A stretch of DNA of 64,000 nt from Sipunculus nudus (taxonomy: Eukaryota > Annelida > Sipuncula > Golfingiida > Sipunculidae): the NCBI GenBank assembly GCA_026874595.1, contig CM049316.1, positions 22,777,839-22,841,838 of the forward strand, written 5' to 3'. This document shows positions 1 through 11,706 of the stretch, one piece after another. The position numbers were made by a program, and so were the translations under genes. The notes under the pieces were generated by a model, which searched no databases, was not told where the DNA came from, and saw only the letters and a program-made list of their open reading frames with translations. Numbering within the stretch: position 1 is the stretch's first letter; each line of letters starts with the position of its first letter.

Positions 1-648
1 CGTTTGACCGATCAGGAAATAAAATTTATACAAATGTAGCCCTTTGATAGCTCTGTAACATACACAAAAAATGGTGGCGCCACCTGTAACAATGTTTGCA
101 CAGCGTCTGTCTGTTAGTCTGTCGTGGCCTAAAATCACTCATTTCTCTGTAGTGGTTTGACATAACTGCCTAAAATTTTGCAGGTTTATACATCGTGGAC
201 AGCTTTCTTGATTTTATGACAGGTGGCGCCACCTACATTCTAGTTAACGCTGCACACATCCAAGCTCATATCTCAGGAACCATTTGACCGATTGGGCCAA
301 AATTGTGCATGTGTTTAGATCTCACATAGGTCTTTATCATACACAAAACTGGATGGGTTACCTGCAAAGATTTTTGCACAGTGTTTGTCTGTTTGTCTGC
401 CATGGGCAAAAATCTCTCATATACATGTAGTGGTTTGACTTTTCTGCCTAAAATTTTGCAGGTGTATACAACTTGGACAGCTTTCTGGATTTGTGGTAGG
501 TGGCACAACCTACATACACATTTAGGCTGCAGACATCCATGCTAATATGCAACATACCTCACTCTATTTCCCCTTGCCACTCAATCCATGCCTCACTATC
601 TGATTTTGGCAGATACATGTAGTCACTTGTCGGTTACCCGTATTCTAG
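1..648 (+). mobile_element. Helentron-like element family B, copy 1 (3' part)
   Basis: The 5' end lies before the window. The segment holds two tandem satellite units, each with the phrase pattern 'catatctc(a/g)ggaaccgtttgaccgat', a GGTGGCGCCACC palindrome and 'acagcgtctgtctg'. It closes with the family B 3' end: a subterminal GGCAGATACA (degenerate GGCGGATACA), then the hairpin region 'gtagtcacttgtcggttacc' and the terminus ATTCTAG. It sits inside an A2 element, because the sequence straight after it continues an A2 satellite unit. Confidence 0.75.
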
Positions 649-832
649 TTTTAAAAGTTTACACATTTTTCTCTATTTTTGAGATATATAAATACAGACT
701 AAATCTTGGCCTGTTGGTTAATCTGTTTGATGCTTCAGTTGAATGGGTATATACTACCATTCTGATGATAAAATTTCCTTTTGCGAATCTCTTCCCAGTC
801 AGCTGAGCGTCATGACCCATGGGTCACTTGTT
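649..832 (+). mobile_element. Family A (subfamily A2) element, 3' end remnant
   Basis: After the B element the A2 motif 'tttctctatttttgaga' appears. The segment ends with the A 3' terminus: subterminal CAGCTGAGCG, the 14-bp palindrome TGACCCATGGGTCA and CTTGTT. No A 5' end is visible before it, so its start lies upstream of the window on the other side of the nested B element. Confidence 0.7.
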
Positions 833-1193
833 AACATTTCTCCTCAAATTTGGTACATAAGTTGTATCTACCAATTTCTTGGGTGAGTTTGAAAACTAAT
901 GACCTTGACCAGGATCTTCAAGGTCAAATCAGCTGAATTATAATTATTATCTTGTGAACACAATAACTTACGAATTCTGCGGATTTTTCCCCTCACACTT
1001 GACACAAGTTGTCTGGGAATATTTTGGGTACTGGTGACCTTGATCTTGAGGTTCATATTTGCGTAATCCAAGGTTTATTTACTCAAATGACCTTCAAGGT
1101 CAAATCTGCTGAAATCTGGAATCATTGTTTTAAGATAGTGCATATTTTACCCAACATTTTTTTTGATGGCCCATTTTTTTATTAGCTCAGCTG
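833..1193 (+). other. Intronic spacer with degenerate 'aaggtcaa' repeats
   Basis: No gene is visible. The stretch has several copies of 'ccttcaaggtcaaatcagctgaa'-like text (about 907-930 and 1088-1112), a short degenerate repeat. A related 'tcaaggtcaaggcgtcaaag' stretch occurs near 8281-8315. Confidence 0.4.
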
Positions 1194-2533
1194 ACTGTAA
1201 GTCATCTGAGCTATAGCGATCACTCTTTGTCCTTCGTCTGTCCATCCGGCCATCTGGCCGTCCGGCTGTCTGTCAGTTAACAGGGCACAAATCGTAACCT
1301 GGAATCTTCTTACTTTACATCCAGAGAGGTTAATGAAAAAGTCTCCTTGGAAACCTGAAATTAGGTCTCTGTCACCCATATTGTCAGAGCTATGGGGCTT
1401 AGAAGTACACCCTAGAAAAACTAAAAATTTGATACAAAAGCTCTAGTATCAGTATCTGAACAACTAGTGCATTGGTCCTCACTATTCTTTGCATGCATAT
1501 GCATTAGAGTGTTTCATCAGTTCCTGCAGACTGGTGGCGCCACCTGGACTTTTTCCAATTTTTACACATTATCTTTATTTTTTAGACCGTCAAAGATGTT
1601 GTTATCTGTTAACAGGGTACAAATCATAACCATTTGACCTGGAATCTTGTATCTTGACATGCAGGAAAGCCAATGAAAAAGTCTCTTTGGAAATCTGAAA
1701 TTAGGTCTCTGTTACCCATATCCCACTACTTATAGGGCTCAGAAGTACCCCCCAGAATAACTAAAAATTTGATACAAAAGCTCTAGTATCTAAACAACTA
1801 GAGCATTGATCAGCATGATTCTGTGCATGCATATGCATCATGGAGTGTTTCCTCAGCTCCTGCAGACTGGTGGCACCACCTGGCCTTTTAAAATATTTTA
1901 ACTCATTTTTTTTCTGTATTTTTGAGACCTTCAAAGATGGGGCCATCCATTAACAGGGCACAAATTGTAACCATTGGTCCTAAAATCTTCTAACTTGACA
2001 TCCAGGGAGGTCTGTGAAAAATATCCTTGAAACTTGAAATGTACCTGGAATCTTCTAACTTTATATCCAGGGAGGTCCATGAAAAGTCTCCTTGGAAACG
2101 TTAAATTAGGTCTCTGTTACCCATATTTTCTGAGCTATGGGGCTTATAAGCACCCCTCAGAATAATTGAAAATTTGATACCAAAGTAGCAAATCATAACC
2201 ATTTGCCAAGAAACTTCTAACTTGACATCCTGAGAGTTCCTCCAAAGTTCACCCCAGAAACCTGAAATTTGGTCAGTGTGACCTATATTCTCAAGAGTTT
2301 TGGGGTATGTTTGAGCACCCAAGAAATAATGCAAAATACACACAAATTGCCAGATTCTTCAGGAAAAGCTGGTTGGATTGTCATCAAATTTGTTGTGCTT
2401 ATGGGTCTTGATGAACTTAAGCTAAGATGCATGGACAATGATGCCACCTACATTATCTTATTTTGTTGCCTGTGCAAGGACATATTGTCAACATGTCAGT
2501 TGGCTGAGCGACATGACCCATGGTTCACTTGTT
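1194..2533 (+). mobile_element. Helentron-like element family A2, copy with both ends
   Basis: The 5' hairpin starts AGCTCAGCTGACTGTAAGTC and is followed by 'tgtccttcgtctgtcc'. Inside are diverged satellite units with palindromes GGTGGCGCCACC (about 1532) and GGTGGCACCACC (about 1870), spacing about 337 bp, and the shared text 'ctgttaacagggYacaaatc'. The 3' end has a subterminal 'ggctgagcg', a degenerate hairpin 'tgacccatggttca' and CTTGTT. It has the same architecture as the copy at 58570-60334. No coding capacity is seen. Confidence 0.75.
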
Positions 2534-2752
2534 GGAAAAACTCTTAATAGAATTGTGTAGTTGGTAAGCTGATGTTTTATTGAATGGCAAAGGTAAAGGT
2601 CTGTCTTTAAGTAATGAATTAAATACATCCCATATAATAGATTTTTTTCCATCTCATAAGTACTTCTTCCAGTGATGAATGTTTGGTTTGGGTCCAATTC
2701 ATTCACACAAAAAAATCATATTTTGTGATATATAAAGTAAAATTCCACCATA
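2534..2752 (+). other. Intronic spacer, nothing recognised
   Basis: AT-rich sequence with no recognisable repeat, ORF or RNA. Confidence 0.4.
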
Positions 2753-3110
2753 TCAGCTTATGTGGTGTTGGAGCAGAGCACAGGGCTTAAAGCCGGGAGA
2801 TCGTGAGTTTGAGTCTCAGCAGAGGAGTGGTGAGCATTTTCACAGTTGGCCCCCATCCAGGTTGAGCTCTCTGCAGGCTGAATAGGGAAACTGTGCCCAA
2901 CACTCGTGTTTCACTCACAAACAAGTGCACCTTTCTGGGGTTCCCTGGTGGTATGACCCAATACCCAGGATGCGTAGGAGTGGCACAATGAGCCTGGTTG
3001 GTGCTAGGACAATCCCTTGTATCTGTAAACCCCTATCACAAAGTCTGAAACTGGAATGGAACAAAAATGTGCAGAGGACTTATTAAAGTTAGAAAAAAAA
3101 ATAATGGAAG
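2753..3110 (+). mobile_element. tRNA-derived SINE, copy 1
   Basis: The head resembles a tRNA: an A-box-like 'ggtgttggagcagagc' and a B-box-like 'gagtttgagtctcagc' about 40 nt further on. The body shares 'ctctgcaggctgaatagg', 'tttcactcacaaacaagtgc' and 'ctttctggggttccctggtggtatgacc' with copies near 4468, 36874 and 58111. It ends in an A-rich tail (about 3095-3105). The same modular order in four copies supports a dispersed SINE rather than a tRNA gene. Confidence 0.7.
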
Positions 3111-4467
3111 TTTTTACTGACACAAATAATATATTCTACCTCATCTCTAATAATTGGTGAGGTTTTTGTAGAAGCCTCCGTCTTGTCTATTTTGTTTTAC
3201 AAAACCTGAAATACTGGCTCTTTGTACCTGAACATAACAAACAATCAGTACATACAGTGCTCAAAAGGGTGGGTTCCAGTCTGCTTAAGATTAAATCATA
3301 AACAAAAAAGATAACCTGTTGGTGTGTGCGTCAGTAATGAAGTGTGGACAGCTACAGCAGATAACTTATGGGCTGCTACATGATCAGTTCTCCTTTATGC
3401 TGCTGATATTAAAACATGAGGTTACAAATGAAATGATTGAAATAAGTGACTCTTGATTTTGAAAAATATTGGAGTCTGCTTTTACTGTATATTAAAATGC
3501 AGAATTCAAGAAGTTATCTTTCACTGTGATTATTATGTGAAAATGTCACAAGTATATGACATTCATACAATCCTAACTCACTACATAATGTAAAGAAAAA
3601 ATATTAATAGTGCTTGCTTTTATGATAATGGGCTCGTGCATAATAATGTTGATGTTACTGCAGAGTTAATAGTTAATGGTTAACCTCTTGCCATGGGGCA
3701 TGTTAAAGTTCCAGAAAATGGTGTAAGGACAACCAAAAGTTAGCTCCTACTTGCTGGACAAGTGGTTCCATCAATAAATACACACATGCTTGGAAAAAGG
3801 TTTTTATTTTCACAATAATTTTCCTTTCCCCAATGTTGCAAATCTGAAACCAACTTAAGTTTAATGAAGTGTACTCAGCCCTCCTGGACTCATGTCATGA
3901 ACTACTTCTCTTTGTTAATACTCACACACAAACAGGACACATCCCTCTAAACAGTGTATCACCTGTATTTATAACTGGACACAATTTCAAACGTCATTAT
4001 ATTAAGGTATATGAATTTATCTTGATTATTATGTTTATCAATTCTAGATATGTATAAATGTGCCAGATATAACATCTAGGAGGTGGCACATTTGAGATGT
4101 GATAACTTATCAGTAGATTTGACATTGACACTTACCATAGAGGGGTTACGTGTGTGACCCTTCAAAGTGCCCGTACTGTAAGATGCATTGATATTACAGA
4201 TGTCTCTTGTACTAACTAGCTATACTCTCATTTTTAGTATGATCATAACTCAGCTGTTTTAAAGGTATATAAACATGAAATTTTGGCTGAATACAAAAGT
4301 TTTCCTTCCAATTTATCCCCATCACACAGACTTACCATATCCAATGCACATGTTTACATATGGTTATGGTTTTCTGTAAGAGTAAACACAGTTAACATGT
4401 GTTAATTCACCACAACAAAACTGTGTGACCAGAGATACAATCTTCGGCATAAGACAACAAGGAGAAC
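3111..4467 (+). other. Intronic sequence, nothing recognised
   Basis: AT-rich, apparently low-copy intron sequence. Short open frames occur, but none has coding character. No oriented repeat was recognised. Confidence 0.4.
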
Positions 4468-4866
4468 CAGCTTCTGTGGCTCAGGAGCAGAGCACAGGGC
4501 TCAAAGCTGGGATATTGCGAGTTTGAATCTCAGCCGAGGTGGTGAGATTTTTTCACAGTCTGCCCCACCCAGGGTGAACACTCTGCAGGCTTAATGAGAA
4601 GGTCGTGCCCAAAGACTGTGCTTCACTTACATACAAGTGCGCCTTTTGGGGTTCCTCAGTTGTATGACCAGGTAATTTGGATGATTACCACCCAGGACCA
4701 GCAGGTGCAGTAGTTACTGGGTCTGGTTAACACCAAGATATAAAATGAGAAGAAGCATTGATACTGTCCTGTCAAGTAGTCTGAAACAGAATGGAATCAT
4801 GCAGATGTATATACATGCTTAGTTAGCTAGTATTAAAAAATGGAGGTGGTTACCTTAAAAAAAATG
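4468..4866 (+). mobile_element. tRNA-derived SINE, copy 2
   Basis: The best-preserved head of the family: 'ctgtggctcaggagcagagc' (A-box-like 'tggctcagg') and 'gagtttgaatctcagc' (B-box-like). The body has 'ctctgcaggcttaatgag', 'acaagtgcgccttttggggt' and 'tctgaaacagaatggaa', and ends in A-runs near 4830-4900. Confidence 0.75.
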
Positions 4867-5329
4867 TTAAAAAAAACAAACAAAAAAAAAACAAGAAGCA
4901 GGAACATGAAATAAGAAACACAGAAGAAACGCCAGGTGCCAGCTTGAAAATTTTTTATTTTAATTTACAAGATACAGCCTTGAGGTTTAATGTTTTGCAC
5001 CACTGATTAAGCCCAGTGTAGGCTTATTTCCTGCTTTTGTACAGGAGTTAGCAAGTGGTTTAAGATAAAAAAATATTGACACTAATGACCATGATTTTTT
5101 TAGGGGATAACATTCATGTAATTTAAGCATTCATAACTGGTAGTGTACTTGAACCGGGGTAGCCTGGCACAGGCAAAACAAGGATAACAGAGACCCTTTA
5201 GAAACAATAGATCTGTATTCTGCTCTAACACAAAGCACCTTGAACTGCCTTGCCAAACATACATCCTACTATGGGGATTTGGGCATGATAAAAAAATAAT
5301 CGTTATTCCCCTCCAGACCCTCCCCAGAT

Positions 5330-5520
5330 AGCTCTCTTCAAGGGTACATTTGTACCTGATCCCTACCTCCCCCCCCCCCCCCCCCCCTCTAAACCCTGCC
5401 AGGTTATTTCTCCCAGTTTCTTGAACTGCTTATGGGGGCTGCCATTTTGCCTACACACTAAAACCTGGATATCACTGGTCGCATGTCGAAATTATGGGTA
5501 TACCAGTAGTAAAAATGCAA
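5330..5520 (+). repeat. Degenerate interspersed repeat, family F, with poly-C tract
   Basis: The C homopolymer at 5369-5387 precedes 'tttctcccagtttcttgaactgcttatgggggctgccattttgcctacacac'-type sequence. The block reappears in diverged form at about 25600-25740 ('tttctcccatttcctcgaaagtgctcatggggactgcc...'). Family not recognised. Confidence 0.5.
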
Positions 5521-6774
5521 ATCAAAACTGAAAATGGCTTAATTACAAAAGAATGCAATGGCTATAGGGATGTTAATAAAGAAGTAGAACAAACAGCATT
5601 TTATGGCTGGTAGAAATGGCATGGTATGTCATGCACAGGTCCAGTATAGACAAGCTACCTAGCTGTACTCTGTGAACAGAAATTATAGACATAAAAATTG
5701 ACATACAGTTTTGAAAAGGCAAACAAGTGTCCTTGTACAAGTACGCCGTCTTGAAGAAAACTTAAGAACTTCTGCCCTATAAATTCTGTTCTGCCTGTTT
5801 ATTAACTTTTATTTTTCAACGTGTATATTTCATCAGCTTCTATCCCTTTGTGTCATATAAGTAGAGGTGTTTGGTATCAATTTTGTCAGAGAGAAAAATA
5901 TTTTCAACGCTACTTTGTATTAAGCTAAATAATCCGGCAGGTGTTCATTTGCAAGTGGCAATTAGTTCTTCTTTAAACCTCCTACATACTTTGATAATTT
6001 TGATCAAATTTAAACTAATATTTCAAAGATTTGCAAGTTTCCACGGCCAGACAGGGTAAATTGCTAGACCACCTACAAACTCAGTTTCACCTCAAAATTA
6101 ATAAACGCTATTAAATACAAGGGAAGTGTAGGCTCACCAAATTCTTATTAACAATCAGTATTTAATTAAAAAGTTTAATTACTGTAATGATTAAATATAA
6201 TACCACAATGTTAATATCAAACACAAGTGAAGTGTGGGCCCGTCAGATGCTTTATCAAGGATCCTTGACATTTAAATAGTATTTTCTAATTACTCTTATC
6301 ATTAAGTATTTGTGGAATGATATAACATGATAATCCTATCTGTTGCCAGGAGAGCTGTGTTCATACACAGCATGTACAGCATGGTTTTGCTGTCCCCTAA
6401 AATCTTGTTTAGTACAAGCCATATTATGTGTGTTTGAGTATGTGGCTGTACTGATATATTCTACATGCATCATGTCCCCAGATCTGTGCTTCATTTACAT
6501 TAATTATTGTTCCTGGGATATTCAAGTTACAGAATTGAAGACATGCAGTGGTAGAGTGCTCTGCTTTCACCAAGGGCTGTCAGTCAGGAGAATAGGTTAA
6601 ATCAATGACTAGCCTAGGTTCAGTGATTGTTTATATATCTGTAATTCATTATATGTCTGGCATTAGGAAATATGCTAATATTGATTATCAGGTTGGGTGC
6701 ATTGATTAATTATCAGTAAAATATATTTTATTGACAATAGAGTCTATAGACCCTGACTTTACTATGTTACTCAC
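5521..6774 (+). other. Intronic sequence with a possible decayed tRNA-like SINE head
   Basis: Mostly unremarkable AT-rich intron. Near 6545-6605, 'gcagtggtagagtgctctgc' followed by 'aggttaaatcaatg' looks like eroded A and B boxes of a tRNA-derived SINE. This is a weak call. Nothing else was seen. Confidence 0.3.
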
Positions 6775-7240
6775 CACAGTTTCAAGTATTCTGTCAAAGG
6801 GACCTATTCCAATATCTGACCACTAATAACTGAAGATAATCCTTTTAATCTTTCATAAAAACAGTCCAGAAAATGCTGATCCTACAGTGCAAAGGCTGTT
6901 TGTTTTGTTTAAATACATGTGGGCATAAATTGTGCTACACCTGCCAAAATTATCAAAAACATATTCAACAAGGACATCTGGTGGTAAGGTAGATGAACCA
7001 GAGTTTTGCAAATGGTGTTTTGCAATTAGTGACCTTTCGGTTTCAGATATCTCACATATGTGCAACCAACCACCTTCAGTTACTTGTTTGTTCTGTTTGT
7101 CAACATGAACGCATGTTTCATGTTTACATTACATCTTGTAGATAAACAAGGAACATACAGCTGTCACAGAGGCAGTTTATGAACCTTTATAAGAATCTTT
7201 CATTGCAGGAAACACCTACAGTTCATTAATAATTTATATA
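6775..7240 (+). repeat. Unnamed interspersed repeat, family E, copy 1
   Basis: Shares an ordered series of blocks with 35515-35925 and, in part, 60665-61000: 'aaagggacctattccaatatctgac', 'agataatcc', 'ggctgtttgttttg', 'tacatgtgggcataa', 'gagttttgcaaatgg', 'caaccaaccacc', 'cttgtagataaacaag' and 'cctacagttcattaat'. No terminal repeats were identified and the class is unknown. Confidence 0.6.
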
Positions 7241-8736
7241 AATATTGTACATGTAGAAAACATAAACCAGAAATCATATATTCTACAGAAAGACAGGTGG
7301 ATACCTGGTGAATTCTCAGGTTCTCAGCTAGAATAGAAACCAGTAATGATGACATTCACCTCAAACACTTTGGATACATGATGTTGTCTCAGGTATTGAA
7401 AGCGGGACGATTACAAACACAGATCAGTATGTGTTTGTATGACTGGACATTCTTGCATGATGGCATATATGGAGATAGGTTTGTTCTGCATGCCTGGTTA
7501 TTGTCAGACAAAAAGTTCCATGGAGAATTCAGATACACACTCTGATTGATTTGCTGTACATATTTACTGACAGGGACAAACTGTAAATTATCCAGAGAGT
7601 ATTGTGTACAGGAGTAGATTTGGTCACAGAGTCTTGGGTTTGATACAGCACACAGCTACACAAGTAGACAGTTAATAAACCAGGGACCAGCTACCTTTCT
7701 GATGTGACCTTACATTGCTGAAGCATTTTGAAAGCTGAGCACCAAAGCAATGTGCAAAAGAAATAGTCCTGTGTATTGTGAAGGGCTCTAAAAACTATTC
7801 CAGTTATTGATTATTTACCTTTGATTCAACTCTTGGTTCATTTATTACGTAGTAGTAAACTTCAGACATACATAAAAGCATTTTTTTTACAACAGTGGAT
7901 TTAAGTTAGTTTTATCAAATAAAGGAACAATGAAGCTCTCACTCTGTTTATGGCCACAATATTTCTTTTGCACATTGCGAGTGCGAGTGGTCTACCAGCC
8001 CAATCTAGGGCACATACATGATAAACAGCTTCGACATTGCGATCATGTGATGTGCTCCATCAAATTTGACAGCTCACAGAGGGCTTTGGGGTTTCACCTG
8101 CTGAAAGAAAAAGAATTGAAACAGATCAATATGAAGGTTGAGATATTTTGATTGTAATTCTGTGCTTCTATTATCCAAAGCATTGTTACACCCCTTAAAT
8201 GAAACAGGGGATTTCTGTAATTTGCCTCAAACAAATACTTTGATTTTGTGATGTATGGTACTGTTTAATCAATATAGATTTTCAAGGTCAAGGCGTCAAA
8301 GTTCAAGGTCACCAAATGAAATAATGAACACTATGACAGTTCCATTTCAAACATGGTAGATGGCGCTGCATATGATACCTTTTCAAAATCAGCCTTTGGA
8401 TACACTGGCATGTGGTGCTGCGTTAACTGTTCATGAAAATTTCAGAATTTCTAACAATTTATGGACACACGTAGCATCATTCCGAACATTTCAAGACCTT
8501 AAACAGGCATTTTAGAGGTATGGCCAATGAGGAGTTGCATGACAGAATGGTCAAGTGCTAACACCGTAAATTATAATTTACTTATTTAGAGTAACTTGCA
8601 GGATCAGAAAAATGTTCCAGGTAGAAGTGCAGCCTTTGACAGTAGTATGTGGTGTATTCATATTACACAGCAGCTCTCCTTTGTGGCCATGTTTCCTATT
8701 AACCTTGATTACTTTATTGTTTTGTGTACATTGCAG
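7241..8736 (+). other. Intron upstream of SNRK exon, with acceptor
   Basis: No coding sequence for the preceding kinase segment (activation loop / APE region) was found here. A short 'aaggtca' repeat lies near 8281-8315. The stretch ends in the pyrimidine-rich acceptor 'ttttgtgtacattgcag' before 8737. Confidence 0.6.
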
Positions 8737-8878
8737 ATATCTGGAGCCTAGGTGTTATCTTATACATGCTGGTATGCGGGGAGCCACCGTTCAGGGAAGC
8801 CAATGACAGTGAGACTCTAACCATGATCATGGACTGCAGATACACATTTCCTGCGGAACTGTCCAAAGAATGTAGAGA
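8737..8878 (+). CDS. SNRK: SNRK exon: kinase C-lobe, subdomains IX-X
   Basis: SNRK is a serine/threonine kinase of the AMPK-related family, which in vertebrates is activated by LKB1. This 142-nt exon completes an Asp codon begun in the previous exon and reads [19 protein letters not shown], then [14 protein letters not shown], then KECR. The DxWSxG motif is subdomain IX, whose Asp stabilises the catalytic loop. From memory, the [14 protein letters not shown] block is characteristic of SNRK rather than of other AMPK-related kinases. The acceptor is 'acattgcag' and the donor is GA|GTGAGT at 8879. The split codon (GA + C) joins cleanly to the exon at 9891. The catalytic and activation-loop exons are not in the window, so the gene is 5'-truncated here. 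Identification is by remembered family sequence, not by a search. Confidence 0.96.
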
Positions 8879-9890
8879 GTGAGTCCATCACACTTCAGTA
8901 TTGCTGTAGAAATTTTGTCCTTAATTTATCACAAACAGTTATAATAAAGTCACCTTTCATGCTTGGATTTTAAACATTTCTGTACTAGACAAAGGAGGAC
9001 CATATCCCGTACCTATCCAGGGTTTATACATGTCCTCAGTTTCCTGGAAAACGGCCAATTAAAATCCAGTCCTGGAAAGCCCTTGAAAAACAGTGCTTTT
9101 ATGGATTTTTTCTTGAATTTATTGAAAGCTTTGTTTTAAACCTAATTGTTAGCACTTGATATTTTGTCATCTGATGTTCCTTCTCTTTTGCCTGAATTAA
9201 TTGCATTTATATCTTTATCATAATAATTAATTTGTGCTGGAAAATGCCAGAGAGGTTCTGAGTGTGTCATGGAAATGGCACAGAATTTTGTTAGCCTGTC
9301 ATTGTATGACTGATTCCTGCTATCCCACACAAATTATGCCATTACCACCCAATTTTGGACACATCCTTCAAGCAGCACTGTCTGCAGTGTACATAAATAA
9401 TTATCTGCAGCTCAGTCTACATTGTTTATTAATATTATATGTATTCTTAAACCATCAAAATGTTGTAAATTAGTCATATTTAAGGTAGCTTCACTGTCTT
9501 CAGGTATAAAGGTTTGCTTCTGTCATAAAAAAGTATGTTGTGAAGTACTTCTTATAAAATTTCCTTTTTTATCTTTTCTTATATTTTATTAGAAATAAGC
9601 ATATCTTGAAAATAAAGACTTATTTTTACCATAAGGTCAGTTTGTTTCAATTAGTAATTTAATCTTTATATAAATCATGGTTTAATTTTTTGTTTCATGT
9701 TAAAAAAATCAAACTGTTTTAATGTTTTGGATTTTACTAATTTAGTAGCAGACTTGAAATAAAAGAAACATATTAAAGAAAACAAACAGTTAACCATGTA
9801 TATATATATATACAAATTATGTGTATGTTTTATGAAAGATACATATTGATGACCATGTTTATTCTATTGGGTATATATTGTACGTTTCAG
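8879..9890 (+). other. SNRK intron, about 1.0 kb
   Basis: Donor GTGAGT, acceptor 'tgtacgtttcag'. AT-rich, with a short (TA)n near 9799-9811. No repeat family was recognised. Confidence 0.85.
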
Positions 9891-10097
9891 CTTAGTATCA
9901 ATAATGCTAGTTAGAGAACCTGAACAAAGGGCCACTCTTAAAGAGATTATGAAGCACCCATGGGTGGTTCAAGGTGAGGCCGCAGCACTGCCGTTCATGC
10001 CCCTGGTGTCACGAGAGGACATCTCGGACGACGACCACACCTATATTGTACAGAAGATGGCTGAGGGGAAGATCGCCTCAAAAGAGGAAATTCTGGC
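9891..10097 (+). CDS. SNRK: SNRK exon: end of kinase domain and start of UBA-like region
   Basis: This 207-nt exon reads DLVSIMLVREPEQRATLKEI, then MKHPWVVQG, and after a short linker VSREDISDDDHTYIVQKM, AEGKIASKEEILA. The Arg in QRATLKEI is the invariant subdomain XI arginine, and HPW marks the end of the catalytic domain. The downstream acidic segment fits the start of the ubiquitin-associated-like (UBA) domain that follows the kinase fold in AMPK-related kinases. An in-frame ATG at 9904 is internal and is not a start. Acceptor 'gtttcag', donor GC|GTAAGT at 10098. The phase matches both neighbours (GA|C before, GC|G after). Confidence 0.96.
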
Positions 10098-10149
10098 GTA
10101 AGTGTTCACAAAATGACTCCATGGTGCTTTGAATAGGCAATGCAATTTT

Positions 10150-10665
10150 TATATGCCCATCTTAGACAGGGCGTATTACGGTATACTGTTAACTTTAAGT
10201 GTTGTTGCAACAACTTACCAGGGTTTGAGCAGATTTTTGCAAAACTCACTATAACCACTAACCATTAGATTATCTCGAACCGAGTTCGATTCCAGGCAAA
10301 ATCCTTGCATATTTTATGAAGTCAGAGGTCACCAAGCCTCTTTGTGGTTTCATTGTAATAACCTTTAAGGAAGGCATATGATGGATTATGATGGAACTCA
10401 AAGAAATATTGACCAATATAATATCTCACCAACGTTTGATTCCCAGTAAAATCAATGCATATTTAATGAGGTCAGAGGCCACCAGACTTCATTGGCACAG
10501 CGATGACTTAACAAAAATCTGATGAATTTTCATGAAACTCATTATATAAAATAGTGCTATTCAATTGAATTAAATTCTCAGCAAAATCCATTCATATTTA
10601 ATGAGGTCAGATGTCATAAGACTTACAGTGGGTGTAACATGCACTCTTGTGGGGGTCTTGGTTTT
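10150..10665 (+). repeat. Unnamed interspersed repeat, family D, copy 1
   Basis: Starts 'tatatgcccatcttagacag'. It has recurring units ending in 'aatgaggtcagaggtcacca', preceded by 'ttgattcccagtaaaatc', about 150-170 bp apart. It ends near 'gcactcttgtgggggtcttg'. The same order occurs at 19181-20805, which is split by an LTR. Class unknown. It may be a relative of the tandem-repeat-bearing A/B elements. Confidence 0.6.
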
Positions 10666-11477
10666 AGTGTTTTTGTTGTGCTTCTATGTCAATGAAAATT
10701 AATAACTGCTGATTGCCTATTGTGAATTGATCTGATGATCTAATTGATCAAATTTAAAAAATAAGCATCACCCAAAAGGGTGCAAAACACAAAGGTTTTG
10801 TTGCAAAAAGCTATACCAATAGAAATTTTTAATTAGTTAGCCAATTCATTTTTCTGCATTCATGATCAAACATGATTTTGTCTGAAAAAAAATGTACTCT
10901 GTTTATCCCAGGTCAGTATTGCTTAGACAAATGCCTTTGATCCTGTCAGCTCGATATCAGTGTCTGTGTTATATGATAAATCCAGGTTTTGGAACAAACA
11001 CCTATATAATAATAATACAATAATAATACCTGGGTTAACATTACAAACACTGATAAGTCATATGCTTTCTTGAGAGACTGCTAATAGCAGATGATACCAC
11101 ACAATTTAAACCTCCCTGGGTTCTGTGTGATTGTCAGATCATGTCCAGAAAGGTTCTGTTGTTGACAGGCTAGACAATCATTAGGAAGTTGTATAGGCAT
11201 CTATAACAGGATCTAAACCAGTGTTGTATTGATGCAAAGCTGCTCAAATTATAGGAAAAGTATTAGACTACAGTTTGTTACACACCAACCTTTTTTACTT
11301 GGAAATTTATGCCAGACAGTTAATGGTGTTTATAAGAGGACTCATTGGTTTACAATAAAGCACCCATCAAACTTGTCAGAAGTGTTGACAGTTATATCCT
11401 GTAGTTTATTATTCTTGCTTAATTTATTGGTTTCATTGCTGGTCACTTTCTCTGGAAGATTACTTATTACACCTTTT

Positions 11478-11705
11478 ATGTGCCCGTCTAAGATGGATTT
11501 CTTGTGATTTATGTAGCTTCCGTCTGTCTGGCCATTAACCTTTGGTGTTGCCATAATAGCTTACCAGGAAACTGATGGGTTTTCATGCAATTTCATATAA
11601 ATGTTTAGCAATACAGCCAGTTTGATTCTTAGCAAAATCTGCATATAATTAAAAGAGGTCAGAGGTCATCAGACTAGGTGTATTATGCACTTTGTTGTCA
11701 TAAAA
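11478..11705 (+). repeat. Unnamed interspersed repeat, family D, short copy
   Basis: Begins 'tatgtgcccgtctaagatgg', passes through 'tttgattcttagcaaaatc' and 'aaaagaggtcagaggtcatc', and ends 'gtattatgcactttgttgtc'. This is the family D order with the middle units missing. Confidence 0.5.
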
Positions 11706-11706
11706 A

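Noticed and set aside
4468-4540. Functional tRNA gene
   Set aside because: A- and B-box-like words occur but no cloverleaf closes, and the same head recurs with a common body, so it is a SINE.
1-8736. Upstream SNRK kinase exons inside the window
   Set aside because: I looked for the activation-loop and APE-type coding text in frame with 8737 and found none. They probably lie upstream of the window.
9904-10101. Stand-alone small ORF starting at an ATG in the kinase exon
   Set aside because: The frame is continuous with the upstream exon and its splice acceptor; the ATG is an internal Met codon.
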